Below are positions 1 through 10,377 of a stretch of 64,000 bases of DNA, piece by piece (position 1 is the first letter of the stretch; every line of letters begins with the position of its first letter). This DNA comes from Hydrotaea diabolus (Eukaryota > Arthropoda > Insecta > Diptera > Muscidae): positions 122,954,850-123,018,849 of the forward strand of contig OY740718.1 in assembly GCA_963513945.1 (NCBI GenBank), in the 5' to 3' direction. The notes beneath the pieces are model-generated. The model saw nothing but the letters and a program-made list of their open reading frames with translations. It made no database searches and was not told where the DNA came from. The position numbers were made by a program, and so were the translations under genes.

Positions 1-186
1 TTTGTCTAATGTTTTCAAAAGTAGTAGCAGTTTTCGGTCTTCCAGAGCGTTGTTCATCTTCCGTACTTGAACGACCCATTTTAAATTGTTGAACCCAGGA
101 TTTCACGGTGGAGTATGATGGTGCATTATCACCATGAACAGAATATAAAAGTGTTAAATTACCGCACGAAGCTCTTTATTTTCCAT
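1..186 (-). pseudogene. marA mariner transposase, N-terminal fragment
   Basis: The start codon lies at 186-184 on the minus strand and the frame opens MENKEL, as in the copies starting at 27393 and 61988. The fragment covers the N-terminal DNA-binding half; the motif KxExQRSGRPK seen in the other copies is recognisable near 40-75. The 42-bp loss removes about 14 codons. The catalytic domain lies beyond the window. By family knowledge mariner transposases are about 345-350 aa, bind the terminal repeats and cut and paste at TA in the nucleus. Confidence 0.75.
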
Positions 187-360
187 TTTTCTAAAATTAT
201 AAAACTTGTTTACTTCAATCACCTGTAACAAAGAAAATAATCATTAAATATTTCGGAAATTTTGACAGATGGTTTATAAAAGATTGCTTTTAAAAACAAA
301 AAAAAAGTTGCTAGTAAAACAGAAAATGTGCCAGGCCAGTTAGTTTTGCGGTCGCCCTCG
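1..360 (-). mobile_element. marA mariner copy 1, 5' part (cut by window edge)
   Basis: Only the transposase 5' end and 5' terminal region are in the window. The right terminus reads GCGGTCGCCCTCG followed by TA at 361-362, the same terminus as the marA copies ending near 27563 and 62162. Against those copies it lacks about 42 bp near position 142, between the AACAGAAT and ATAAAAGTG stretches. It sits inside the 3' end of a maT element, which continues at 363. Confidence 0.85.
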
Positions 361-456
361 TACATCAATAAATATATTAAAAAATATTTTGTCCAAAAAC
401 ATTCAGTACTTCTTATTTTACAGCATAAATCGTGTGTAACGTATTTATGTCCCTTT
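361..456 (+). mobile_element. maT-like (DD37D) element, 3' terminal fragment
   Basis: The sequence starting CATCAATAAATATATTAA and ending TATTTATGTCCCTT matches the last 95 bp of the maT copies at 5625-5720, 33585-33681 and 18946-19044. The terminal CTACTAAG is lost. MarA inserted at the TA just before it, so the rest of this copy lies left of the window. Confidence 0.8.
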
Positions 457-612
457 TATATTCTTCTTCATGACGATTCGTCAATCAAAGGTTGGCGTCC
501 TTAAGGGATTTGCCTATTTAAATAAAAACAATTACATATTTTACATGTAAAAATTCATAAACATTTTTAATTTTCGGCAAACGCTGATCTTGCGCTCTTG
601 TGTCGTACTGTA

Positions 613-1897
613 CGAGGGCGGTTCGGAGCGGTTCTTAGCCTAGCACAAAAAGCGCGGTATAAACAGAAAAAAGTTAAGTGTTTTGAAAACTTCCATCTCT
701 GCTATGAACACATGTTAAATCTGACAACTCCTTCATATAGAAACAGGTGTTCACAAAAGACGCATCCGCGATGTTTTTACAATGGAAAAATTAGAAATGC
801 GTGGTGTCATTAAATATTTACATAAAAAAGGTTTATCGGGACAAGAAATTCATAATGATATGGTGAATGTGTTAAGTGAAAGTGCTCCTTCATATGCAAC
901 AGTTAAAAATTGGGTTGCTGAATTTAAACGTGGTCGTACAAGCGTTGAAGATGAACCACGTAGTGGACGTCCAAAAACAGCAACAACAACAGAAATTGTA
1001 GCCAAAGTGCATGATATGGTATTAAATGATCGACGAATAAAAGTGCGTGAAATAGCTAATGTCATGGGCATCTCAAATGATCGAGGCCATTTAATTTTGC
1101 ATGAAGAACTACAGATGAAAAAGCTTTCTGCAAGATGGGTGCCGCACTTGTTAACAGTCGACCAAAAACGCATAAGAATGAACATTTCTCAAGCTTGTTT
1201 GGATAGTTTTCAGCGAAATAAAATGGATTTTAAGCGCCGTTTCATAACTGTTGATGGGACATGGATCAACCACTATACTCCAGAGACAAAAGAACAATCC
1301 AAACAATGGACTGAAGCTGGAGGAAGTGCCCCAAAGAAGGCAAAAATAATTCAATCGGCTGGTAAGGTTATGACAACGGTTTTTTGGGACTTCAACGGTA
1401 TTTTATTGATTGACTATCTGCAAAAGGGTAAAACAATAAATTCTGAGTACTATTGCAACCTTTTAGATCAATTAAATGTACAAATTCGAGAAAAACGTCT
1501 TGGCTTACAACACAAAAAAATAATTTTTCATCCAGACAACGCACCAGCGCACAAGAGTGTTTAAACAATGGCTAAAATCAACGAATTAAAGTACGAGTTG
1601 CTTGACTACCCACCTTATTCTCCTGATTAAGCTCCCAGTGACTTTTACCTGTTCCCAAATCTAATAAAAATCCTTGCTGGCAAGCGTTTTACCTCAAATG
1701 AAGATGCAATTACAGTTGTAAACCACTATTTTGAAGACCTTGAGGAAAACTATTTTAATCAAGGGGTAGAATTGCTGGATAAACGTTGGACTAAGTGTAT
1801 TGAAGTTTCAGGAGATTATATTGAAAAATAAAAATATTTTTGAAAAACTTACTATTCTCTTTCATTGATAGGCTAAGAACTTTCCGAACCGCTCTCG
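613..1897 (+). mobile_element. marB mariner, full-length copy
   Basis: A 1.29-kb mariner with terminal inverted repeats: left CGAGGGCGGTTCGGA.., right ..TTCCGAACCGCTCTCG. TA target duplications lie at 611-612 and 1898-1899. It contains one transposase frame. A second copy of the family spans 44761-49875, broken by two insertions. Confidence 0.93.
782..1831 (+). pseudogene. marB mariner transposase with two nonsense codons
   Basis: The ATG at 782 and TAA at 1829-1831 enclose 350 codons with no frameshift, the usual mariner length. An N-terminal helix-turn-helix region (residues about 1-110, with RSGRPK) is followed by the catalytic domain. The first catalytic Asp sits in ITVDGTWINHY; the usual Glu after it is Gly here. 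The second is in HPDNAPAHKSV and the third in APSDFYLF; 34 residues separate the last two, hence DD34D (counted by hand). Two stops, at 1562-1564 (Ser in copy 2) and at SPD-stop-APSDF (Leu in copy 2, near 1628), inactivate it. The decay is light, suggesting a comparatively young copy. Confidence 0.92.
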
Positions 1898-1899
1898 TA

Positions 1900-2689
1900 A
1901 GCTAAGGTTTTGAAATCGTTTTTTATTTTTTACGTTTAAAATTATGATTTCAATTGGCGTTTTTTTACGTTTTATGGACTTTATATCGCATTTCGAGAAA
2001 ATTGTTCAACTGCCAGATCTCTTGATAGATCAATACAATTTTGAATTCGCTAAATAATTAAAAATTCTTGTCTTGGATCTTTTGACTCTCAGTGCAATTT
2101 GAATTTGACAATTGAGCGACACAAACAACTTTATTTACTGCTTAATAAGTACATGTGTATTTAAATTAATTTAATATATTATGTGCTAACCATCGCCTTT
2201 TTGTAATTTCAAACTTTATCCCTGCACCATTTAATATAACAAGTAACAATTAAAAATGACAGTTAAGAGACTAATGATTAAAAACTTGTAATTTAAAACA
2301 CTTTCGATGCAAGCGTTACAAAAATAATCATACTGACCTGAGATTAAAACCCCATTTAAGAAATATTGCTTGATATAACCCTGCACCATTTAATTATTTC
2401 CATGTCTGTAATGCACCATTACCAACCACACAAAGTAGTTCATCACCTTTCGAAGCGGAAACAGTTACTAATTACTACTTTAATGATATCTTTAATATTA
2501 ATTCGAGGACATAACCATGGTATTATTTGTAATTAGATTTGCAGTTAACAGGTACTAGCATTTAAAAATCGATCGTGGCTAATGTGTTTTTAATTCAAAA
2601 CCCCCTAACCTTATTAAAAAACACCTAAGCAGAGTTGTAAACGAATTATTATTTTTTTGAATTCTTGAAAATTTCAGGCAATGAATTGC
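1900..2689. other. AT-rich intergenic DNA
   Basis: No coding region or recognised element. A short motif CCCTGCACCATTTAAT occurs near 2221 and again near 2382. Nothing else is supportable. Confidence 0.5.
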
Positions 2690-3335
2690 AAAATTTTGAG
2701 TTTATATTTTTACTAAAAAAAATTCAATGAATTTTGAAACAATTTAAAAGAAATTGGCGAAATGAATTGCAATTCATTTTCAATTTAAATAAAATTTCCA
2801 AGGTGAATTGCAATTCATTTCCAATTCATAGGGATTTTCAGATTACGCATAAGTTGTGTTAAACTTTATTTTTCTTTTCAGTATTGTTTGCCATTTCATC
2901 ATGGAAAGACTTACACTGTGAAAACCACGGTTTGCCGCAGTTTTTGAGTTGGTGAAATCATCTTTCAATTTTTTTTCCAAATTTGTAAGGGGTGTTCAAT
3001 CCAGAGGTATTTTTATCAATAGGGTTTCTTTTCCAAGAATACGCGTGAGTTGTGTTAACATTTATTTTTTTTCTTTGCACTATTGTTTGTCATTTCATCA
3101 TGGAATCATAGGTCCATATTTTTTCAAAAATTAAAAATGCTCAAAACAATTCAAATGTATTGGAAATGAATTGGAATTTATATTGGTAAATTTATTTGAA
3201 TGGGAAATGAATTGTAGTTCATTTTTTAAATTGAAAACGAATTGCAATTTACTTTTGCCAAATTCATTTGAATTGATTCAAATTTCGCTCAACTCTTTTA
3301 GATAAAAAAAATAAATTCAAAATTTACCTAATTCG
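2690..3335. repeat. AT-rich palindrome cluster around two rosa fragments
   Basis: Many imperfect copies of the palindrome GAATTGCAATTC lie at 2690-2830 and 3140-3300, on both sides of two fragments of the DD41D (rosa) 5' region. The first fragment (about 2835-2925) has the leader GTTGTGTTAAACTTT and the start context TTTCATCATGG. The second (about 2998-3138) has the terminus CCAGAGGTATTTTT, the same leader, and then jumps to a piece reading GPYFFKN. Both are deleted relics. Confidence 0.55.
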
Positions 3336-4429
3336 AACCGAGTTGGAAAAAAATGATTTATTTACAGCTCTGCTTTTTAGTTGGCATCATTTGGACAGAA
3401 ATATATTTTGATCTATAATGATACGATAGAACGTTTAGAGCTAATGACAAGATGTATATGCGTATTATTAAGTATTTATATTCACTAGCGTATATCATTT
3501 ACATATATTTATCAGGAATAAAGCTATGCCAGAATCTTTATGACCTGCAGTTCAATTGCTCAAACAATTAAATAAATTCCTAATCATAATATAGCATGTG
3601 TTTCTAATGGACAACTTCACTGCGCATTAGCAGCGAGAACATAGCATGATGTAGGGTGCACTAGTATATGTAAATATCAGCTTGGTTTCTGCAAAAATAG
3701 AATACCCACAGACCAGCAATTAAATGTTTACGAGTCAAACATTAACGCTCAGTGATTCGAGTGTATCAAGTAATTTTCCCACAATTAAACACTCATGCCT
3801 CCGCTGAAGTGATCGATAATTAAACCCTCCCTCTGAAACCAACATTTCATTGCTGTTCTTGTTGAATAGTTGATCTGCAATTTTGACCACTTGAACATCA
3901 GCAACCAGAAAGTCTGCGAGATTTTTGCTATCGTTTGCCTGTTGTTGCCATTTTCAAGACTGTAATTAAATCTCGACCATATATGAAAATGTTTTGTTAT
4001 TGTTTATATTTGCTTTAAGTAATTTTAAGCTATCGTCTTTATTTCGCATTGTTTGTATACATTTTTTCTTATTGTAGATGATTTAAATAAAAGGTGAGAG
4101 TTTGATCGAAATTTAAATAAAAGGTGTTAAAAATCGAAATCAGAACAATGAGGCAGAGATTTAATGACGCGATGGATGGAGATTGATTGTTTATATTTTT
4201 TTTTAAAAACTCTTTAAAAATTATTTTTTTTAATCCAAAATATTATCGTTACAAAAGTCAGTCAACTAATAATCTGGCAGTTTTTTTGGGGCCTATGCTT
4301 TTTTGTCTTCTTGGATATGCCCGCTGACTTTTAAACCTAAATTAGCTGTTACGTAGAAGAGGTTCAAACCTCTCGATCAACTTAAAACATTATTGCAGGG
4401 CCAGATCATTAAATTCAGAGAATCCCGAA
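3336..4429. other. intergenic DNA without recognised genes
   Basis: AT-rich and mostly single copy as far as I can see. Near 4092-4128 the string ATTTAAATAAAAGGTG is tandemly repeated. No coding region longer than about 60 codons looks real. Confidence 0.45.
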
Positions 4430-4431
4430 TA

Positions 4432-5720
4432 CTTAGTATGGACATAAATACTGTTACAACTTTGAACACACCCATTTCAATAGTAGAACTGAACATACCC
4501 CGTTAATGTCATATGGGTTTTGGAAGCTAACCTCAATAGCGTTAGTCTGCAATTGTTTCAACTTTCATCATGGAGTGGTCAGATAATGAGAACCGTATCG
4601 TTGTAACAGCGCTTTTCAAGTGTGAAATGAAAAAAAACAATATTTTCAAAATGCTCCGGCCACTAGGGATTAGCCGCATGTTCGTCTACCATTGCATACA
4701 ACTGTTTGAGGAGACTGGAGATGTAAAAGACCGCCACCGGTCGGGCCGCCCACGCTCTGTTCGAACACCGCATGTCAGCAAAGCCGTTTAATCAAGAATT
4801 CACAGAAATCTGCTCCAAAAACAGAAAATCATGGTCCGTGAGATGAATATCACGCAAACGTCCCCATGAGTCGAATCGTTAAAAAAGACTTGGGACTTGG
4901 GGCTTCAAACGACGTACCGGACATTTATTGACTGCAGCTTTAAAAAAAATAGGATTGAAAAATGTAAACGTCTTTTAGTGAGGCACGCTGATAACTTGCA
5001 CAGAAAAATTTTGTTCACCGTTGAAAAACTTTTTACCGTTCAGAAAAAATTTAACAAGCAAAATGAGAGAGTGTATGCACGGTCATCTAAGGAAACATCT
5101 GAACTGATCCTAGGGGTGGAAAAGGGTCATCACCCAGCTTCAGTCATGGTTTGGTGGGGTAACTGACCTGCATTTCTGCGAACAAGGTGTCAAAACATCA
5201 GCCAAAGTTTACCAAGAAACCGTTTTGGAAGTTGTTGTGAAGCCTCTTAACAATTTCCTGTTCCAAAACCAGCCGGTACGTCGTGGACTTTCCAGCAGGA
5301 TTCTCCGCCGGCCCATAAGGCTAAAACGTCCCAGGTCTGGCTTCGAAACAATTTGCCAGCGTTCATTTCCTCTGAAGAAGGGCCCTCAGGCAGTCCAGAT
5401 TTGAACTCATTGGATTTCAAACTATGGACGGTTTTAGAGAACAAGGTTTGTCACAAAAGATACCCCAACATTGGATCTCTTAAGACTGCTTTGGTTCGAG
5501 CTGTGGCCAATTTTCCAACGGACGAGGTTAGTGCAGCTATTGACGATTGGCCAGTGAGACTTAAGGCGTGTGTAAAGGCAAAAGGCGAACATTTCGAATA
5601 AGTTGATTTCTTTTGGATAAATCAATAAATATATTAAAAAAAATATTTGGTCCAAAAACATTCAGTAGTTTTTATTTTCATGCATAAAACGTATGCAACA
5701 GTATTTATGTCCCTACTAAG
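4432..5720 (+). mobile_element. maT-like (DD37D) Tc1/mariner element, copy 1
   Basis: Full-length 1.29-kb copy. Left terminus CTTAGTATGGACATAAATAC, right terminus GTATTTATGTCCCTACTAAG, TA duplications at 4430-4431 and 5721-5722. Five copies occur in the window (here, 15.8, 32.4, 36.6, 40.0 kb) plus one fragment at 361. By family knowledge maT is a Tc1/mariner clade first described from a blowfly. Confidence 0.9.
4570..5601 (+). pseudogene. maT-like transposase (DD37D), broken
   Basis: The start MEWSDNENRIVV and the last codons before TAA at 5599-5601 (GEHFE) are both present. The order is helix-turn-helix (GISRMFVY..), a GRPR-like motif (SGRPRSVRTP), then the DDD catalytic domain with HPASVMVWWG and SPDLNSLDFKLW (SPDLNPLDYKLW in other copies). 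In the best copies 37 residues lie between the second and third Asp, hence DD37D. Premature stops and frameshifts occur after residue 73 and around 4860-5170, and about a dozen extra bases lie near 5275. No functional protein can be made. Confidence 0.88.
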
Positions 5721-5722
5721 TA

Positions 5723-6116
5723 ATATCCCGACATGATTAATTAAAATTGTACTTCAGAATTTATTTAAAAAAGGCACTACAAACGTTCCATTGGCCATTT
5801 AAGGTAGGAATTACCCTTCACCTGTGCCCTTCCTTTGGCGATTGTATCAAAATATAGCGCAACTTTACTAAAAATAAAATTTTGGCATTTCAGTCAAATA
5901 TTCATTACTTTGAATCGGTAGGATCTCTGGTCTTTGGAAAGGTTAGATGTAGGGCTATCTTTAAAGAGAAAATAATTGTTACCCTAGTGCCCTCCGACCA
6001 CCAATCCGAAAATTTTTTAATTGCTGCCATTTCGGCCCCTTGCGTTTTCGAGCATGATCGTAGATAGAATACGCTATTGAAATTTGTCCAGTCGTAAATG
6101 AATCACCCTGTATTTG
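5723..6116. other. possible transposon relic
   Basis: The stretch ends ATGAATCACCCTGTA at about 6101-6115, which resembles the CAGGGTGAT-type ends of Tc1/mariner elements nearby. A 61-codon frame at 5882-6067 has no match I recognise. The left end was not found, so this is a weak call. Confidence 0.3.
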
Positions 6117-6149
6117 TATTGGAGATATATCTAAATTTTAACCGAATTT

Positions 6150-6415
6150 TGACTTAGAGAATGTGTACTGAAGGACGGGCTAGGGGATGAAAGGGGAGTG
6201 TGACGTGAAAGAGAAGCACAAAGGTATAGACGAATTGAGGGAGATATGGATGGAGAGTGGGACGGGAAGATCAAAAGTTTCGACGAATAAAGGGACGGAG
6301 GAAAGCACCGATAACTGAAGAGAGGCAGATTGAGGAGCAGCACTCCCGGCAAGATACGGACCAAGGACGGGAATCGAAGGAAATATGGACAGATATGGAG
6401 TAAAATACAACACAG
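6150..6415. other. purine-rich strand-asymmetric tract
   Basis: About 260 bp of the plus strand are dominated by G and A (GGGAGATATGG, GGGACGGAGG, AGAGAGGC and similar), unlike the surrounding DNA. The minus strand shows Ser/Pro-rich open frames that are most likely by-products of this composition. Confidence 0.5.
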
Positions 6416-6681
6416 TTTTTTACATAAGTGTATAGTTGAGTTGATTTACTCTGACTAGAATTTGTAGGCGAGTTGTAAGGTCTTCTACAGGTAGGTTTTT
6501 TTCAATAAAAATTTGAAAAGAATTTGTTTTGGACTAAAATAAGAAACTTATCTTTAGACGTATGGTTTTCAAGAAAAAAGGAAAACTTATATTATTTAAA
6601 GTTATGGAAAAGAATTTAGCTTTATTATAAAAAAAAATTTAATAAAGATAAGGGTTTGAATTTGTTTTAAAAATGATTTCG

Positions 6682-7440
6682 GTCAGTGGCCGCTGGCTTG
6701 AATAAATTCCAGCCGAGAGGCTCAATATTCGACCACTTTTTGCAGAAATTGCGGCCGTATGTCAGCAATAACGCGCCGAATATTCTCTTCCAAGGCTTCA
6801 ATCGTGTCGTGCTTATCTTCGTAGAGAAACTACTTTACAAAACTCCACAGAAAATAGTCCAGCTGTGATTAATCGAACGACGCGAGATATTGCGCTCACC
6901 AAAAGTTTCCTTAGCCCCATCTTGCTGTAACCAAAGGTTGTCCACATCAACATCCTACAATTCAGGCACGAAAAAATGGGGGGCTCCGTAGCGTTCAGGC
7001 CTACGACGCGAGATATTGCGCTCACCAAAAGTTTCCTTAGCCCCATCTTGCTGTAACCAAAGGTCGTCCACATCAACATCCTACAATTCAGGCACGAAAA
7101 AATGGGGGGCTCCGTAGCGTTCCCCATTGATTGTAACATTATGGCCGGCTTCATTTTTGAAGAAACATGGACGAATGATTCCCTCTGCCGATAGAACACA
7201 CAAAAAAGTAACTTTTTGAGGATGTCGCCGTCCCAATAATGGATTCTCATTACTCCTAATGCGAAAATGTTGGTAATTAACGTTGTTATTCAACCGAAGT
7301 GAGCTTCATCGCTGAACACAATATTCTTGTAAAAATCTGTATCGAGGGCCATCTCGTTTTGGGCCCATTCAACACGTATTGCAAACGCTGTTCCGGAGTA
7401 AGTCTATTTATTATAAAATAGCTAACCTAACTGAAAAATC
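6682..7440 (-). pseudogene. DD41D transposase relic with 126-bp in-frame duplication
   Basis: Read on the minus strand this shows the order seen in rosa-type transposases: EQRLQ (near 7400), an SDE-like region, GIIRPCFFKNEAGHNVTING (near 7150), VPEL, DVDVDDLWLQQDGA (second catalytic Asp) and GERNISRR. A 126-bp unit (42 codons) at 6878-7003 is repeated at 7004-7121, doubling the stretch around the second catalytic Asp. Terminal repeats are not identifiable. Frameshifts and stops are present. Confidence 0.7.
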
Positions 7441-8105
7441 AGCTGACAGCTGCAAAAAGACCAACTCCGAAAGGAATGTGGCCCGATTACAAACAACACG
7501 TCTTAAAAAAATCCAATGTTGTTATCAAGCGAACCACATCGGTTTTATACTTTCCAGAGCAGAAATCAATAGCTTCACTTACCACAGACCGTTATCACCC
7601 TGAGCGTTCATTACATCATGCGTTCATTACATGTACGTTTTATTACATTTTGCGAGAGTAAATAGAATTTTATTGTGGGTGGACAATAAAAGACACAATT
7701 CGATGCGTCTTACCGCTGCACTTGAAAATGCATTACTAAGCCCCACACACTATCTAAAACGTGTTCACTTTGAACATAGGGACAGACGGACTTATGATGG
7801 ATGGAACGGACTGGGGACGTACTGATATCCTTAAATTAAAACAATTCTGATTGGATGGGTTTAAAAAGCTCAAATATAGCCCATTCCACATGGTTTAGAA
7901 GGGGTGTAAGAATTGGTGTATAATAAAAAATTCCAATGTTGCATGTCGGTCTAACTTTTTAAATAAGATGAAGAAAAAGTACTGATAATTTTTTTATAAA
8001 TTTCTGTTTTATTAGAAAGCTTAAACTTTTTCATTTAATGACTTTAACCGTTTTTATTCTGGTTCGAGACGTTTTTGTCGTTTCTTTTTCAGAATCAACT
8101 AAAAC
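7441..8105. other. intergenic DNA
   Basis: No recognised element. Short frames at 7379-7825 are open by chance. GCGTTCATTACAT is repeated near 7606 and 7620. Confidence 0.4.
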
Positions 8106-8109
8106 ATTG

Positions 8110-8985
8110 GTGAAATGTAATTGCTACGGTTGCCATCGGTTTTTAAACCCGCTAATGTTCTTTTTCAGCAGTCTTTGGCAACGATTACTTCGGCTACAAA
8201 TCAAATGACTTATATGGGGGTCTTATTAAGATTAATAAGAATTACCCTTTGTATACGACTACGACAACTGGATCGGCAATACCACATCCGATCAACCCAA
8301 TTTTCAGCACTTTTTCTATAGTTTCGGGTCGAATTTCTTCAATGGCAACTTAGATTTCATATTACAACGCTTCGATCGATTGTCTAAGATTGTCTATTGA
8401 TACCATTTATCCAAAGGGCTCAAATCACAGCTCCAAAGCGGACGATTGATATCACAATTTCGGCTGATTATTAGATTTTCAAAAACATTGAGTAATATAT
8501 CGATAGTTGCCTTGGCTGCGTGTCATGTGGCCCTATCCTGTTGAAACCAAATGTTGTCCATGTCACTCTCATGCATTCTTGGAAACAAAAATTCGTTGAC
8601 CATGGCGCAGTAATCCTCACAGTTGACGGTAACGGCTGCTCATTGCTTATTTTCAAAAAAAAGGGCCGAATGTTGCCGCCTGCCCAAATTGTAGAAGCAT
8701 TAGCCACGTGTCAGTGGCTAACAGTGACTCGTTGTAAAAGCATTAGCCACGTGTGGATTCTCTCAACCCTTTATGCGGCAGTTCCGCTCAATCATCCGAA
8801 AACATGATTTTTTGGTAATATTCATCATCTCTTGCCAAACAATCTTCAGTCCATTGGGCGTTGCAGTAACGCATCGGATGGTGTTCCATTATAAAATGAC
8901 AAAGTTCACCCTTTACAATAAAACCGTAAATTTGAAAAAATTATCAGTTCTTTCTTTTTACAGCCGATTCAAACGTAAAATTGTG
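8110..8985 (-). pseudogene. second DD41D transposase relic
   Basis: On the minus strand from about 8890 downward one reads MEHHPMRYCNAQW, KIMFSDD (first catalytic Asp), FFKNKQ-type residues, PRMHESDMDNIWFQQDRAT (second Asp), NLIISRNCDINRPLWSCD and LSPLDKW (third Asp), then an IEALxxEI-like tail near 8360. This is the DD41D order, with several frameshifts. A motif with AAGCATTAGCCACGTGT is tandemly duplicated at 8695-8752. The terminal repeats have decayed. Confidence 0.65.
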
Positions 8986-8989
8986 TAAG

Positions 8990-9438
8990 GTACACCCTAC
9001 ATAAGATTTGGTAGAGTACTCGCAATCAACGTTAGGATCGTTGGTTAGATAACCAGCTTAGATTTACCTGGGCCCATTCCACAATCATTAAATACATAAA
9101 TTGAAATACGCTTTAAACTCGTCAGTTTGAGCCCGCTGAGAAGTTGTCGATCAGCACAAGGCAATATCGTTGAGGCAGGCCACGAACTTGGTTTATTGAG
9201 CTAATGAGATCCACTCTTCGGTGAAAGGTGTAAAGTCTTTAAGTTCGTTATGGATATAGGAAAAATAATAAATATCTGATGTTTGGCCCATGTGAGTCAG
9301 ATGCTAGGGATCTCATGGACCCGTTGGACCATGAGACCGACCGTAGTTGCAGTTAAATCTTAAAAATAAATTAATATTTGAATTTTGACATTGCATTTAA
9401 TTATGGAAATTATCTTTAATTTAAGTATCCACTGTTTA
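8990..9438. other. intergenic DNA
   Basis: I see no gene or recognisable repeat here. Confidence 0.4.
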
Positions 9439-9440
9439 TA

Positions 9441-9964
9441 ACGGATGATCCATCTTGAGGTATTTTTTTATCAATAGCCTTCTTCTTGAAATTGAAGCCC
9501 GTAATCTTGACGACATTTGGATTTTACAGGATGGCTCCACTTGCCATACAGCTGCTCACGAAATGGATCTATTAAGAGTTCATTACGAAGAGCAGCCAAT
9601 ACACGTTTTGAACCGGTGAGTTGGCCGCCTAGATCGTGTAATATCACAGCTTTAGATTTTTTCTTTGGGCTAAATAAAGTCCAAATTCTGTGTTGACATA
9701 CCAGCTACGATTCATGTTTTGGAAGCCAACATTACGCGTGTCTTTAAAGCCATACCGGTCGAAATGCTCGAACAAGTCATCTAAAATTGGACCCCCAGAA
9801 TGGCCACCCTGAAGCGTTATTGAAGCCAATATTTAAAGGAAATTATATTCAAAAAATAAATGGCATAAAATTTCCTTTTGAAAGAACCACAAATATTCCA
9901 CATTTTATTTTATTTTTCGAATTTTTTTTTATTTTGAAAAAATACCTTTAGATTGATCACCCGT
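9441..9964 (+). mobile_element. rosa-type (DD41D) element R1, internally deleted
   Basis: Terminal repeats ACGGATGATCCATCTTGAGG and its partner ..CCTTTAGATTGATCACCCGT, with TA on both sides (9439-9440, 9965-9966). The 5' half of the transposase is missing. What remains reads EIEARNLDDIWILQDGSTCH, then MDLLRVHYEEQPI and a short C-terminal part. At 524 bp it is under half the family length of about 1.3 kb. Its right arm and right flank are repeated in inverted orientation at 12455-12780. Confidence 0.85.
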
Positions 9965-10136
9965 TATAAGAAAATTGTACAATCACTCCAAAATCCTAAA
10001 GTTGGGTTCGTACGTACTTTTGAAGCCACAAATTCTTGGCCAGAACATTAAATTATATGCGTTTTTTTTTCTTCTTGAAAACCGGGCGTCTAAAAAGACA
10101 CCCTTTGTCCTTTATATACATATAAAGCCCTTTATA

Positions 10137-10375
10137 TGTGACAGCGCATAGAGAAAGTAACCTAAGGGTAAAAAAAAATCAATTTTCACTTTTTTTTTGA
10201 AGTGGAGAGATCGAATGAGACCGATCCCATGCCCCAAAAGTGTTCCCTCCCAGAGATATGCGCGTTTTATGAAAGTGATGGTACACCAAAGATAGACGTA
10301 TTTAAATCTTTAAAATGGCTCTTCTGAACAAAACTGGTTTTTACCTTTAGGTCCCTAACTATTATGCGCGTCACA
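10137..10375 (+). mobile_element. MITE-D copy 1 (monomer)
   Basis: 239-bp non-coding element. Left terminus TGTGACAGCGCATAGAGAAA, right terminus ..CCTTTAGG..GCGCGTCACA, flanked by TA. Internal landmarks shared by the family are GAGACCGATCCCATGCCCC, GTGTTCCCTCCCAGAGATAT and TTTAAAATGGCTCTTCTGAA. Confidence 0.9.
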
Positions 10376-10377
10376 TA

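Noticed and set aside
598..813. 71-codon frame upstream of the marB start
   Set aside because: It spans the marB terminal repeat and leader and starts at TTG; the real start is the ATG at 782.
850..1354. minus-strand frames over the marB transposase
   Set aside because: They are shadows of the conserved plus-strand transposase frame.
4366..4385. AGAGGTTCAAACCTCT resembling a tRNA T-arm
   Set aside because: No acceptor, D or anticodon arms can be fitted around it.
9644..9829. 61-codon minus-strand frame in R1
   Set aside because: It is antisense to the C-terminal transposase region.
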